Shown here in pieces: positions 24,427-32,812 of a stretch of 64,000 nucleotides of DNA. The notes under the pieces are model-generated. The model did not search any database. It worked only from the letters and a program-made list of their open reading frames with translations, and was not told the DNA's origin. Source of the DNA: Autumnicola lenta (GTDB taxonomy: Bacteria > Bacteroidota > Bacteroidia > Flavobacteriales > Flavobacteriaceae); the NCBI RefSeq assembly GCF_031846515.1, contig NZ_JAVRHO010000014.1:1-64000 (forward strand). Direction: 5' to 3'. Positions within the stretch are counted from its first letter, which is position 1; every line of letters begins with the position of its first letter. Made by a program: the position numbers and the translations under genes.

Positions 24427-25263
24427 ACCGACAATTTCTAAAATCTCGTTGGTAATGGAAGCCTGACGTGCTTTGTTGTAAGATAATTTTAGGTCATCCC
24501 TAAGCTCTGTCGCATTTTCAGTTGCTTTGTGCATTGCCGTCATACGTGCCCCATGTTCTGAAGCAAAAGAATCACGCAGCGCTTTGTACAGCTGCATTTT
24601 AAGAGATTTAGGAATGAGTTCTTTTACAATTTCTATCTTCGAAGGTTCAAAAATATAATCCAGTTGCTTGTTTTCTTCGGTATCAAATTTCTCAATAGGA
24701 AGAAACTGCTCTTCTGTTACTATTTGCGTAGCGGCATTCTTGAATTGGTTATAAACGATCTTAATTTTATCGTATCGCTCATCCAGGAATAACTGCATTA
24801 ATTCTTCAGCAATTTCAGCAACATTATCGAAGGTCAGCTCATCATAAATTTCATTATTGTTCTTGTAAACATTAAAATTTCTGGATAAAATATCATTTGC
24901 CTTTTTTCCGATAGTATATATTTCTACGTTTTTCCCAGGATAGTCACTCTTGGCTTTATTCCTTACCGCCTTTATGATGTTTGTATTAAAAGCACCTGCC
25001 AAACCTCTGTTTGAAGAAATAGCAACAATCAAAATGTTTTCCACTTCCCGTTCTTCTGCAAATTTGCTACTAGCATCATCATCCAGGGTCGCACTTAAAT
25101 CCTGCAATAGTTGGGTTAACTTTTCAGAATAAGGACGCATAGCGGTTATCGCGTCCTGCGCCTTACTCAACTTTGCAGCAGAAACCATTTTCATGGCACT
25201 GGTAATCTGCATCGTTGATGATACCGAAGTTATCCTGTTACGTAAATCTTTTAAGTTTGCCAT
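24403..25263 (-). CDS. atpG: F1F0 ATP synthase subunit gamma
   Basis: A 286-residue central-stalk subunit. N-terminal NLKDLRNRITSVSSTMQITS and KMVSAAKL, and C-terminal ATENATELRDDLKLSYNKARQ are the long coiled-coil helices that rotate inside the alpha3-beta3 hexamer. The start is the ATG at 25261-25263; an upstream codon at 25272 is unlikely. The stop TAG and the codons for GGAEALSN lie inside the first unit of the 49-bp tandem array. The gap to atpA (88 bases) holds strong GC hairpins. It is the last gene of the operon; atpD and atpC are not in the window, as expected for Bacteroidota. Confidence 0.97.
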   Translation of the reverse strand: MANLKDLRNRITSVSSTMQITSAMKMVSAAKLSKAQDAITAMRPYSEKLTQLLQDLSATLDDDASSKFAEEREVENILIVAISSNRGLAGAFNTNIIKAVRNKAKSDYPGKNVEIYTIGKKANDILSRNFNVYKNNNEIYDELTFDNVAEIAEELMQLFLDERYDKIKIVYNQFKNAATQIVTEEQFLPIEKFDTEENKQLDYIFEPSKIEIVKELIPKSLKMQLYKALRDSFASEHGARMTAMHKATENATELRDDLKLSYNKARQASITNEILEIVGGAEALSN

Positions 25264-25277
25264 AATCCCCACTTAAT

Positions 25278-25344
25278 CTCCCCAAAGGGGAGAAAATTAA
25301 TAAGTTCATAAATAACCCCTCCCCCTCGGGGAGGATGGGAGGGG
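25278..25344. repeat. GC-rich hairpins between atpA and atpG
   Basis: CTCCCC-AAA-GGGGAG (25278-25292) is a perfect 6-bp hairpin. A second structure pairs CCCCTCCC (25316-25323) with GGGAGGGG (25337-25344), with further internal C/G-run pairing. The G-runs lie on both strands. Similar CTCCCC/GGGGAG words recur in flavobacterial intergenic DNA (recollection, not searched). Both structures lie in the atp transcript between the atpA stop and the atpG start. Confidence 0.7.
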
Positions 25345-25351
25345 AATTTAC

Positions 25352-26938
25352 TTAGTCTTTATTTTTGTATTTCGCAGAAAGCTCTTTAGCTACAGAAGTT
25401 AATGTATCTGTTACCTCATCTGTTAATTTACCAGACTTTAAAGTATCTAAAGTATCTCTGTGCTTGGCGTCCAGATATTCAAGATAATCCTTTTCAAACT
25501 CTCTGATCTTATCTACAGGAACATCTCTTAAAAGGTTTTTAGAACCTGCAAAAATGATCGCTATCTGATTTTCTACAGGATAAGGATCGTTCTGTCCTTG
25601 TTTAAGGATCTCCACGTTTCTCTTACCTTTTTCAATCACACTTAGTGTAGCAGGGTCAAGATCTGAACCAAATTTAGCAAAAGCTTCCAGTTCACGGAAC
25701 TGCGCCTGGTCAAGTTTTAAAGTACCTGCAACTTTCTTCATGGACTTGATCTGCGCGTTACCACCAACACGTGATACCGAAATACCTACGTTAATTGCGG
25801 GACGAACACCAGAGTTAAATAAATCTGATGTCAGGAAGATCTGTCCATCAGTAATCGAAATTACGTTAGTTGGAATATATGCTGAAACGTCTCCTGCCTG
25901 TGTTTCAATTAGCGGAAGAGCTGTTAAAGATCCACCACCTTTTACTTTATCTTTTAAAACATCCGGAAGGTCATTCATTTCCCCGGCAATTTTATCATTA
26001 CCTATAATTTTCGCAGCACGTTCAAGTAATCTCGAGTGAAGGAAGAAAACATCCCCTGGGTATGCTTCACGTCCCGGTGGACGACGAAGTAAAAGGGAAA
26101 CTTCACGGTAAGCAACTGCCTGCTTAGATAAATCATCAAACACGATTAATGCAGGACGACCTGTATCTCTAAAGAATTCACCTATTGCAGCACCGGCAAA
26201 CGGAGCATAAACCTGCATTGGAGCAGGATCTGATGCATTTGCAGCGACAATAGTAGTATAAGCTAAAGCACCTTTATCTTCCAAAACTTTTGCAATACCT
26301 GCAACTGTAGAAGCTTTTTGCCCAATAGCAACATATATACAATATACCGGCTCACCGGCATCGTAAAATTCCTTCTGATTTAATATAGTATCAATACACA
26401 CGGTGGTTTTACCGGTCTGGCGGTCACCAATTACAAGCTCACGCTGACCTCTACCTACGGGAACCATCGCATCGATCGATTTAATACCTGTTTGCAAAGG
26501 CTCGGTAACCGGCTCGCGATAAATTACACCGGGAGCTTTTCTCTCTAATGGCATTTCGTAAGTTTCACCTTCTATAGCTCCTTTACCGTCTATAGGATTT
26601 CCTAAAGTATCCACAACACGGCCCACAATACCTTCACCAACTTTTATAGATGCAATACGTTGTGTTCTCTTAACTACAGATCCTTCTCTTACCTGCCTGT
26701 ATGGCCCGAGGAGTACAACCCCAACATTATCTTCTTCTAAGTTTAGAACAATCCCTTCAAGTCCACCTTCAAACTGAACCAATTCACCGTATTGTACATT
26801 AGCGAGCCCATAAACATTGGCGATACCATCACCAACGGTGAGGACAGTTCCAACTTCGTCTAAAGAGGCTTCTGCTTCAAAACCTGATAATTGTCTTTTT
26901 AATATTGCTGATACTTCAGCAGGATTTACTTCTGCCAT
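25352..26938 (-). CDS. atpA: F1F0 ATP synthase subunit alpha
   Basis: A 528-residue non-catalytic nucleotide-binding subunit of F1. Walker A is GDRQTGKTT (~170), followed by IYVAIGQKASTVA and VFDDLSKQAVAYREVSLLLRRPP (~268-290), all diagnostic. The N-terminal beta-barrel domain (~25-95) and C-terminal helical domain are complete. The ATG start lies 42 bases after the atpH stop in transcription order. Three alpha subunits alternate with three beta subunits, which must be encoded elsewhere. Confidence 0.98.
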   Translation of the reverse strand: MAEVNPAEVSAILKRQLSGFEAEASLDEVGTVLTVGDGIANVYGLANVQYGELVQFEGGLEGIVLNLEEDNVGVVLLGPYRQVREGSVVKRTQRIASIKVGEGIVGRVVDTLGNPIDGKGAIEGETYEMPLERKAPGVIYREPVTEPLQTGIKSIDAMVPVGRGQRELVIGDRQTGKTTVCIDTILNQKEFYDAGEPVYCIYVAIGQKASTVAGIAKVLEDKGALAYTTIVAANASDPAPMQVYAPFAGAAIGEFFRDTGRPALIVFDDLSKQAVAYREVSLLLRRPPGREAYPGDVFFLHSRLLERAAKIIGNDKIAGEMNDLPDVLKDKVKGGGSLTALPLIETQAGDVSAYIPTNVISITDGQIFLTSDLFNSGVRPAINVGISVSRVGGNAQIKSMKKVAGTLKLDQAQFRELEAFAKFGSDLDPATLSVIEKGKRNVEILKQGQNDPYPVENQIAIIFAGSKNLLRDVPVDKIREFEKDYLEYLDAKHRDTLDTLKSGKLTDEVTDTLTSVAKELSAKYKNKD

Positions 26939-26979
26939 AATTATTTATTATATAATAAGACGCCTAATTGCGTTAATTT

Positions 26980-27534
26980 CTAAATTTTTGAAACGTATGT
27001 ATTGTCTTTAAATTCTCTTTTCAGGTTATTAAGGTTTCGGGCAATACTTGCATCATATTGTAAATCCCCAACTCTTAATATAAATCCACCAATCACACTC
27101 TCGTCAATAACATTTTTAAGAAGCGCACCGGCACCTGTTAATTCCTTTATCTTATTCTGAATTTTAGCTTCCAGATTAGTATTTATAGGAACCGCAGTAG
27201 TAACAATTGCCTCCTGCATACCACTCGTGCCATGGTAAATTTTAAGATATTGCTTTGCTACAGCATCAAGGTTACTAATCCTCCCGTTTTCGATTAAAAT
27301 ATCAAAAGCTCCCAGAGTGACTCCATTGGCATCTTTAAAAATTTCTTTTAAAGCACTTTTTTTAATACCATCTCTTACGACCGGACTGCTTAGCAGATTT
27401 CTTAAATCGTTACTTCCGGCAATGGTTTTTATTATAGAATCCATATCCTGCTTAACCTCTTTGGTGACATTCTTTTCACCTGCCAAAGAAATTATTGCCT
27501 TTGCATAACGCTGTGCTGCCCTTGTTCCCTTCAT
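26980..27534 (-). CDS. atpH: F1F0 ATP synthase subunit delta (OSCP)
   Basis: A 184-residue peripheral-stalk subunit that joins F1 to the b subunits. The family C-terminal signature region is visible in DESVIGGFILRVGDLQYDASIARNL (~145-170). N-terminal AQRYAKAIISLA is the usual first helix. It lies 7 bases downstream of atpF, in the order atpB-E-F-H-A-G. Confidence 0.95.
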   Translation of the reverse strand: MKGTRAAQRYAKAIISLAGEKNVTKEVKQDMDSIIKTIAGSNDLRNLLSSPVVRDGIKKSALKEIFKDANGVTLGAFDILIENGRISNLDAVAKQYLKIYHGTSGMQEAIVTTAVPINTNLEAKIQNKIKELTGAGALLKNVIDESVIGGFILRVGDLQYDASIARNLNNLKREFKDNTYVSKI

Positions 27535-27541
27535 ATCAAAA

Positions 27542-28036
27542 TTAGTTTAAAGTAACATCACCCAGCATATCATCAATCATCTGGTGCTGTTTTTCTTTAC
27601 TTGACAATTCTTTACGAACTACTTTTTCGGCAATTTCTATAGAAAGACTGGCAACCTGATTTTTTATATCAGCCATTGCTGCACGTTTTTCCATTTCTAT
27701 ACTTGTTTTAGCCTGGGCTACAATAGTATCAGCTTTTTCCTGAGCTTCTTCAGCAGCATCTGCCACTATCTTTTCTTTTAGCTCCCTCGCTTCCCTCAGA
27801 ACAGCATCTCTCTCTGCCCGGGCTTCCTGCATGAGTCTTTCATTATCGGCCTTAAGATTCTGCATTTCCTTTCTTGCATTCTCTGCAGAGGCCAGCGAGT
27901 CATTAATAGTTTCTTCTCTTTGTCTAAGACCATTTAAAACGGGTTTCCAGGCGAACCTGGCCATTAAAAATATCAATATCAAAAAAACAATGGTTTGCCA
28001 GAAAAACAAGCCATATTCAGGAGTAATTAAATCCAT
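27542..28036 (-). CDS. atpF: F1F0 ATP synthase subunit b
   Basis: A 164-residue peripheral-stalk subunit: an N-terminal membrane helix (GLFFWQTIVFLILIFLMARF, ~9-28) with the usual FAWKPVLNGLRQRE junction, then a long charged helix that dimerises (~30-150, with LMQEARAERDAVLREARELK). The gap to atpE upstream is 84 bases and holds a 13-bp hairpin, the longest intercistronic structure in the operon. Confidence 0.95.
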   Translation of the reverse strand: MDLITPEYGLFFWQTIVFLILIFLMARFAWKPVLNGLRQREETINDSLASAENARKEMQNLKADNERLMQEARAERDAVLREARELKEKIVADAAEEAQEKADTIVAQAKTSIEMEKRAAMADIKNQVASLSIEIAEKVVRKELSSKEKQHQMIDDMLGDVTLN

Positions 28037-28072
28037 AGTTTATTTAGAAAATAGTTAAAACATCATTTTAAA

Positions 28073-28111
28073 TAAAGTCTCTTCGCAACCAACCGTTACG
28101 AAGAGACTTTA
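28073..28111 (-). promoter_or_regulatory. 13-bp intercistronic hairpin between atpE and atpF
   Basis: TAAAGTCTCTTCG (28073-28085) and CGAAGAGACTTTA (28099-28111) pair perfectly across a 13-base loop. In transcription order it begins 10 bases after the atpE stop and ends about 35 bases before the atpF start. The minus-strand 3' flank is TTTAAAATG, a weak U-run, so it is better read as a partial terminator or as a 3' end protector of an atpB-atpE message. Confidence 0.8.
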
Positions 28112-28120
28112 ATAATTTAA

Positions 28121-28342
28121 TTATCTTAATACACCTAGTAAAGCGGCAACCACTCCAAAAAGAGCAACACCTTCTACAAGTGCAGCAGCGATAATCATAG
28201 CTGTCTGGATTTTACCAGAAGCTTCCGGCTGACGGGCGATAGCGTCCATGGCAGAGCCACCGATTCTACCAACTCCAATAGCTGCTCCCACAACTGCCAA
28301 ACCAGCACCTAAAGCTGCAAGACCTACATACAATAATTCCAT
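28121..28342 (-). CDS. atpE: F1F0 ATP synthase subunit c
   Basis: A 73-residue hairpin of two membrane helices. Helix 1 is glycine/alanine-rich (GLAALGAGLAVVGAAIGVG), the polar loop is ARQPEASGKI with the conserved RQPE, and helix 2 carries the ion-binding Glu57 in LVEGVALFG. The residue after Glu57 is glycine rather than the serine seen in sodium-binding rings, so proton coupling is more likely (inference). The c-ring needs about 10-15 copies per complex, which is relevant to the hairpin just downstream. Confidence 0.97.
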   Translation of the reverse strand: MELLYVGLAALGAGLAVVGAAIGVGRIGGSAMDAIARQPEASGKIQTAMIIAAALVEGVALFGVVAALLGVLR

Positions 28343-28367
28343 AGTTGAAAAATTTAAAAATTAAAAA

Positions 28368-29456
28368 TTAATGATGTTCATGTTCCTCAACCGCCATCCC
28401 GATAAACAAGGCCGACAGAATCGTAAAAATAAACGCTTGAAGGAATGCTACCAGCAATTCCAGTACTGTTATAAATAATGCAAAAGGAACAGATATTCCT
28501 GCAACCCCTGCGTTTTCTAATAAAAATATCAACCCGATTAAACTCAGGATAATAATGTGTCCTGCGGTAATGTTCGCAAATAAACGAATCATAAGTGCAA
28601 GTGGCTTAATGATAACTCCCATTACTTCGACAACCGCCAAAATGGGCTTTACAAAAGTAGGGATACCCGGCATCCAAAATATGTGCTTCCAGTAATCTTT
28701 ACTCCCGTTCATAATTATTAAGGCCAGGGTGAACAGACCCAAAGAAACCGTTACTGCAATATTTCCTGTGACGTTTGCCGCTCCGGGCAATAAGCCTAAC
28801 AAGTTGGTAATCCAGATAAAGAAAAATACCGTCAATAAAAAGGGCATAAACTTCATATATTTTTTCTCCCCTATTTGCGGCCTTGCTATCTCATCCCTTA
28901 CAAAAATAACAAGTGCTTCAAGCGCATTGTTCAATCCTTTTGGAGCATGTTTGTTCTTTGTGTGATGGCCGGCCAGGCTACGGAACAAGATAAGCATTAA
29001 AACAACGGTAATTAACATTGCCGCCACATTCTTAGTTATGGAAAAATCCCAGGGTTTACTGGCATTAACAGGGTGATGTTCCTCATCTAATTCAATGGTT
29101 TGATCTCCATCTTCGAGACGATATATTTTTTCATGATAATTCACAAAGCGCATTCCGTCTTCTTCAACAACATACAGCCCTTCAGTATCATGATGAAATT
29201 CACTGGACATAAAAGTTACAAGCCCATTATCAGTATAGAGGATAACAGGAAGCGGAATAGTGAAGGCATCCTCTCCCTCTCCAAAAAAGTGCCACCCATG
29301 GGAATCCCCTATGTGGTGCATAATCATGTCCGTTGGATTAAAAGTTTCTTCTGCTCCTTCGGCAGTTTCGTGCTCCTGCGCAAAAGAAATTAAAGGAAGT
29401 ACGGCAAAAGCTAGTGTAAAGTACACTTTAATCATAAAAGATTTGTGTGCTGTCAT
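28368..29456 (-). CDS. atpB: F1F0 ATP synthase subunit a
   Basis: A 362-residue membrane subunit that forms the proton half-channels next to the c-ring. The essential arginine is in MIRLFANITAGHIII (~290). As in other Bacteroidota it is long, with an N-terminal signal-like helix (KVYFTLAFAVLPLISFAQ) and a ~100-residue extracytoplasmic domain with histidine/acidic text before the first of about six core helices. Two starts are possible, ATG 29456 or ATG 29435 (MIKVYFT); the second fits a signal peptide better. It is the first gene of the atpB-E-F-H-A-G operon and has its own promoter box upstream. The C-terminus is histidine-rich (EEHEHH). Confidence 0.96.
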   Translation of the reverse strand: MTAHKSFMIKVYFTLAFAVLPLISFAQEHETAEGAEETFNPTDMIMHHIGDSHGWHFFGEGEDAFTIPLPVILYTDNGLVTFMSSEFHHDTEGLYVVEEDGMRFVNYHEKIYRLEDGDQTIELDEEHHPVNASKPWDFSITKNVAAMLITVVLMLILFRSLAGHHTKNKHAPKGLNNALEALVIFVRDEIARPQIGEKKYMKFMPFLLTVFFFIWITNLLGLLPGAANVTGNIAVTVSLGLFTLALIIMNGSKDYWKHIFWMPGIPTFVKPILAVVEVMGVIIKPLALMIRLFANITAGHIIILSLIGLIFLLENAGVAGISVPFALFITVLELLVAFLQAFIFTILSALFIGMAVEEHEHH

Positions 29457-29500
29457 GTTACCTGTTCTACTTAAAAAAATATGGGCTCTAAATTTCCGTG

Positions 29501-29508
29501 CAAAGGTA
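29501..29508 (-). promoter_or_regulatory. Bacteroidota -7 box for the atpB-G operon
   Basis: CAAAGGTA on the plus strand is TACCTTTG on the minus strand, a perfect TAnnTTTG match 44 bases before the atpB ATG (29456), giving a short leader. It would let the main ATP synthase genes be transcribed separately from sprE-atpZ. Confidence 0.5.
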
Positions 29509-29592
29509 TACTTTTAATTTTTATCTGAAAGTCCGCTATATAATTTTTTAACCCAAATCAACCTTTTAGTGATTTTATTGATTGTCAGTTAA

Positions 29593-29976
29593 TTATTTAG
29601 AATTAATAAGCTTTACTACATAGATCGTTTCGAAAATCAAAAAGAAAAAATAAGAAATAAAAAAAGAAATTAAACTGCCAAAAATAGCTTCAACCTCAGC
29701 GAGCATCATTGGCAATAGAAAAATAATGGCTGCCAGCATTTTAAAAAGGCTTAAGCTCATAAAAGCAAAACCAGTTTTATCTTCAAAATTTGCATTAACA
29801 AAAACCAGCGCAAGATATATAAGAAAAGTAACCAGGATATGAAAAGTATAAATGGAAAATATACTGTAGTATAATTCTACCTCAACAATATATTGAATGA
29901 TTAGAAATTGGATAAACCCCAGAATAAGGGCAAAAGGAAGTAAAACCTTTAAAAATGCAACTATTTTTCCTTTCAT
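29593..29976 (-). CDS. Small membrane protein upstream of atpB (DUF6168-like)
   Basis: A 127-residue protein with four hydrophobic helices (~8-30, 37-60, 70-90, 97-122) and almost no soluble part. Position between atpZ and atpB and the hydrophobic pattern match the Bacteroidota family DUF6168, which takes the place of atpI; the assignment is from memory. It may help assemble the c-ring or modify the F0 sector, but no function is established. Its start overlaps the atpZ stop by one base (TAATG), so translation is coupled. Confidence 0.8.
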   Translation of the reverse strand: MKGKIVAFLKVLLPFALILGFIQFLIIQYIVEVELYYSIFSIYTFHILVTFLIYLALVFVNANFEDKTGFAFMSLSLFKMLAAIIFLLPMMLAEVEAIFGSLISFFISYFFFLIFETIYVVKLINSK

Positions 29977-30191
29977 TAATTTTCATCTTTATTCATGTCA
30001 CTAATCCCGCGATAAACCTGGTATAAAGCAATAAAAACTCCCAGCAGCGAAACACCTATCGTAAAAGCTGAATATTTATTCGGAAATTTTTCATCCAGCC
30101 AGATGCCAAGAAAAACCCCTGCAGCGATAATAATTCCCATCTGGAAAGCAATATTAATAAGATGCAGGTATTTTCGCTGATCGTCTTTCAT
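29976..30191 (-). CDS. atpZ: AtpZ/AtpI-family ATP synthase accessory protein
   Basis: A 71-residue protein with two membrane helices (~12-30 and ~42-60), including GIWLDEKFPNKYSAFTIGVSLLG, the typical AtpZ core with a conserved acidic pair in the loop. Family members promote c-ring assembly or form cation-channel complexes in F0 operons. It starts one base after the sprE stop and overlaps the next gene by one base, so the three are one translationally linked unit upstream of atpB. Confidence 0.9.
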   Translation of the reverse strand: MKDDQRKYLHLINIAFQMGIIIAAGVFLGIWLDEKFPNKYSAFTIGVSLLGVFIALYQVYRGISDMNKDEN

Positions 30192-32720
30192 TTATTCAAA
30201 TTGATTTAGGTAATCTTCTAAATTCTTTTTTATCTGAACAACCCTATAATTCCCCTCAGAAATCAGGATAAATTCCCGCTCCACTTTATAATTTTTGTTT
30301 ATCTGAAGCAGTTCTGCAAAACCCAAAGAAGCATTTCTGCTCTTAAGGCCGTGTACCGTCACAAAGCTAAGATCAGGATCATAAACATCTGTAGAAGTTG
30401 AAAGATCGTAGTCCAAATCTGTCAGCGCCTGGTCTATTTTCTCCTTCAGTTTATCCATTTCTGCTTCTTCACTGGCATCAAAAGCATATAAAAGTTTAAA
30501 GCTATTTTGCGCATTTCCTTCAGTAAACTGAAGATTCTCGAGCTGCGGAATAGCCCGGTTATAAATATCCTGTGCTTTTTTTCCTTCTTCGGTTTGTGGA
30601 TATGTCAACGCAAGCTGATTAAGAGCTTTTTTATAATCTGCCAAACCATATAATCTCCCAATAGCCATAGCCTTTAATAATTCCAGCTTTGGAACAATTT
30701 CATCCCCGGTATATTGAGTTGCTAAAGCAGTCGTTTCTGCAATAACTTCAGCATATTGCTCCTCTTCAAATCTTATATAAACCTCATCATAAACAGCATC
30801 GGGAGAATTGCCATTTCCGGCAAGACTCTGCGGATTTTCAATATAAGCAGCATAGCGGGAGTCAGGATAATTCTGAAGAATGTCCTGCTTAATCATTTCC
30901 ATCTCCTGGAACCTTCCAGAAGCCTGGTAAGCCTTATACAAATTATATTTTGCCGGAAGTACCAGCCGTTCTTCTGGTGTGTTTTCCAGAAGCTGCTCCA
31001 GCCTTGCCGAAGCCAGATCGTACTCTCCATATTTCTCAATGTAGATAATTCCCAGCTGATAATAAGCAAAATCCCTGTCCCTCGTCAGGCTATCCAATGT
31101 ATACTGGTCACTGGGAATTTGGCTTACATAAGACATGGTGTCAAAACGTGGATCTGTTGCTATATCTATCTCCAGAAATTCATTTTGGACCTGCGCTGTA
31201 CCCGAAGTAATATTATTATCTCCCCACCGCCAGTTATCTGAAAGTTCCCTTCTTCCCCAATTTCTTAAAAAATCACGCGCACCGTTAACCACCCGGGATT
31301 CGTTGTAAAAATAAAAATTACTTACAGGTGCTCCTGCATTTGCTGCCATTGGGACCAGAGGTCCAAAATTATTTTGAGATAGAGCCACGTCGTTTCTTCC
31401 GGCGAGCACTTCCTCTGTATAAGCGGCTTTTAAATCGTTAGTATAGGTTGTAAAGTAGGCGATTTGCTCTTCTTCAGAAAGAGCGGATATCCTTAAAATA
31501 CTGTCATTTTCTTCCGCAATTTTTTCATACTGAATGATGTCCTCCAGGTTGTCCCTTTTTTTCTTGATCGTCCTGAATTCCCTGAGTTGGGGAGACATTG
31601 TAGCGAGTGTACTGTCAAAATATAAACTGGCCTCCCGATAATCACTATTATCAAACTTGATATTTGCCAAAATTTCGTAGTTGATAGACTTTAGGTAAAT
31701 ATCACTACGAGGGGAACTCAAAGATTTGTTGTAATATTCTACAGCAAGATCTGTAGAATCCAGCCGACTGTAATATTCCCCAATCTGAAAATAAATTTTG
31801 TCCAGGAAAGGCCGATTTTCCCGATCTTCCTCAAGTTCTGTCAGCAATTCCCGAAGCTCTTCAATATTCCCTGAATCATAGTCGAAGTTGCGCGCTTTCT
31901 GCACATGTGCGTTTATCATGTAAATCCTTGGGGAACTCCTGTTAAGAGCAATGACTTCATCAAAAGCAACATTAGCCTGGTCTGGTTGATTCAGAAAATT
32001 GTGCAGCTGTCCTAAAATAAAATAATACCTCCCTTTTTCTTCATTTTTCTTAGTGAACTCTGCAGCGGTCTGTAACGGGGCAATCGCACTATCCTGATGC
32101 TCCAGGTTAATATAGGCCTGGGCAAGCGTGGCGTTGGCATCTGCCAAATCCTGCTCTTCCATGTTGTAATTCTCGATGATCCGCTTTAAGTTTTTTATCG
32201 CCAACCTTTCATTTTCCAGGCGCATGTTGGTCTTTTCCCGCCAAATTTGCGCATAATTAATATTGTCGCTCGCGGGATATTTGTGAAGTATATAATTAAA
32301 GGCTTCCAGCGCAGGAACAAACCGCTGATCAAAATACCGGGCTTTACCAAGCAACAGATAAGCTTCATCTATCTGTGGATTACGCTCCTTACTTTCAATT
32401 AACATCGAGTGACGCTGTATAGCCTTTACCGCCTTCTCCTCTGCCCTGCCAAAGTTCTGATTTCTTATACTGTCCGGAAGTGTTATATTTTGATCAATCT
32501 GCATTCTTTCAACAGGCAAAATGTCCCAATAATTATCCGCGTAATTCTGGTTTAATTCCTCCCGCCCCTGTTGCAGCGCAAGGCTTCCGTTGTAAAGTGT
32601 ATTATATTCTGTAGTTACTGCGTGCCAGTTGCGGCTAAGGAAAGTATCCCTTTTTCGGGAACAGCTAAAGGCGATGCTCACGACAATTATAAGAAAAAGA
32701 ATTCGGATAAATTTGTTCAA
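30192..32720 (-). CDS. sprE: Type IX secretion / gliding TPR lipoprotein SprE (PorW)
   Basis: An 842-residue lipoprotein: signal peptide and lipobox (LFLIIVVSIAFSC), mature CSRKRDTFLSRNWHAVTTEY with YNTLYNG, a start diagnostic of SprE/PorW. Many TPR units fill the chain (e.g. AYLLLGKARYFDQRFVPALE ~120, YYFILGQLHNFLNQPDQANV ~230, YYQLGIIYIEKYGEYDLASA ~550). PorW links the type IX secretion core to the PorLM (GldLM) motor side and is needed for secretion and gliding. It has a well-formed promoter (TTG-N18-TATTTTTG) and runs directly into atpZ, so secretion and energy genes share a transcript. Confidence 0.92.
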   Translation of the reverse strand: MNKFIRILFLIIVVSIAFSCSRKRDTFLSRNWHAVTTEYNTLYNGSLALQQGREELNQNYADNYWDILPVERMQIDQNITLPDSIRNQNFGRAEEKAVKAIQRHSMLIESKERNPQIDEAYLLLGKARYFDQRFVPALEAFNYILHKYPASDNINYAQIWREKTNMRLENERLAIKNLKRIIENYNMEEQDLADANATLAQAYINLEHQDSAIAPLQTAAEFTKKNEEKGRYYFILGQLHNFLNQPDQANVAFDEVIALNRSSPRIYMINAHVQKARNFDYDSGNIEELRELLTELEEDRENRPFLDKIYFQIGEYYSRLDSTDLAVEYYNKSLSSPRSDIYLKSINYEILANIKFDNSDYREASLYFDSTLATMSPQLREFRTIKKKRDNLEDIIQYEKIAEENDSILRISALSEEEQIAYFTTYTNDLKAAYTEEVLAGRNDVALSQNNFGPLVPMAANAGAPVSNFYFYNESRVVNGARDFLRNWGRRELSDNWRWGDNNITSGTAQVQNEFLEIDIATDPRFDTMSYVSQIPSDQYTLDSLTRDRDFAYYQLGIIYIEKYGEYDLASARLEQLLENTPEERLVLPAKYNLYKAYQASGRFQEMEMIKQDILQNYPDSRYAAYIENPQSLAGNGNSPDAVYDEVYIRFEEEQYAEVIAETTALATQYTGDEIVPKLELLKAMAIGRLYGLADYKKALNQLALTYPQTEEGKKAQDIYNRAIPQLENLQFTEGNAQNSFKLLYAFDASEEAEMDKLKEKIDQALTDLDYDLSTSTDVYDPDLSFVTVHGLKSRNASLGFAELLQINKNYKVEREFILISEGNYRVVQIKKNLEDYLNQFE

Positions 32721-32772
32721 ATCAGCGCTTTCTTAGTACCATGAATAACTCAAATACAGGTACTTTAGTGTG

Positions 32773-32801
32773 CAAAAATACGCTTCTTTTTACAAACACA
32801 A
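32773..32801 (-). promoter_or_regulatory. sprE promoter
   Basis: On the minus strand: TTG (plus CAA 32799-32801), an 18-base spacer, then TATTTTTG (plus CAAAAATA, 32773-32780). Both elements and the spacing fit the Bacteroidota -33/-7 consensus. The start codon is 52 bases downstream. Confidence 0.6.
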
Positions 32802-32812
32802 AGTGCAGCTAC

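Noticed and set aside
24960..25140. atpG frame disruption by the repeats
   Set aside because: The gamma subunit is full length with intact N- and C-terminal helices; the array begins only at its last codons.
30756..31241. 161-codon open frame antisense to sprE
   Set aside because: sprE is continuous with repeated TPR patterns; the antisense frame is a by-product of codon bias.
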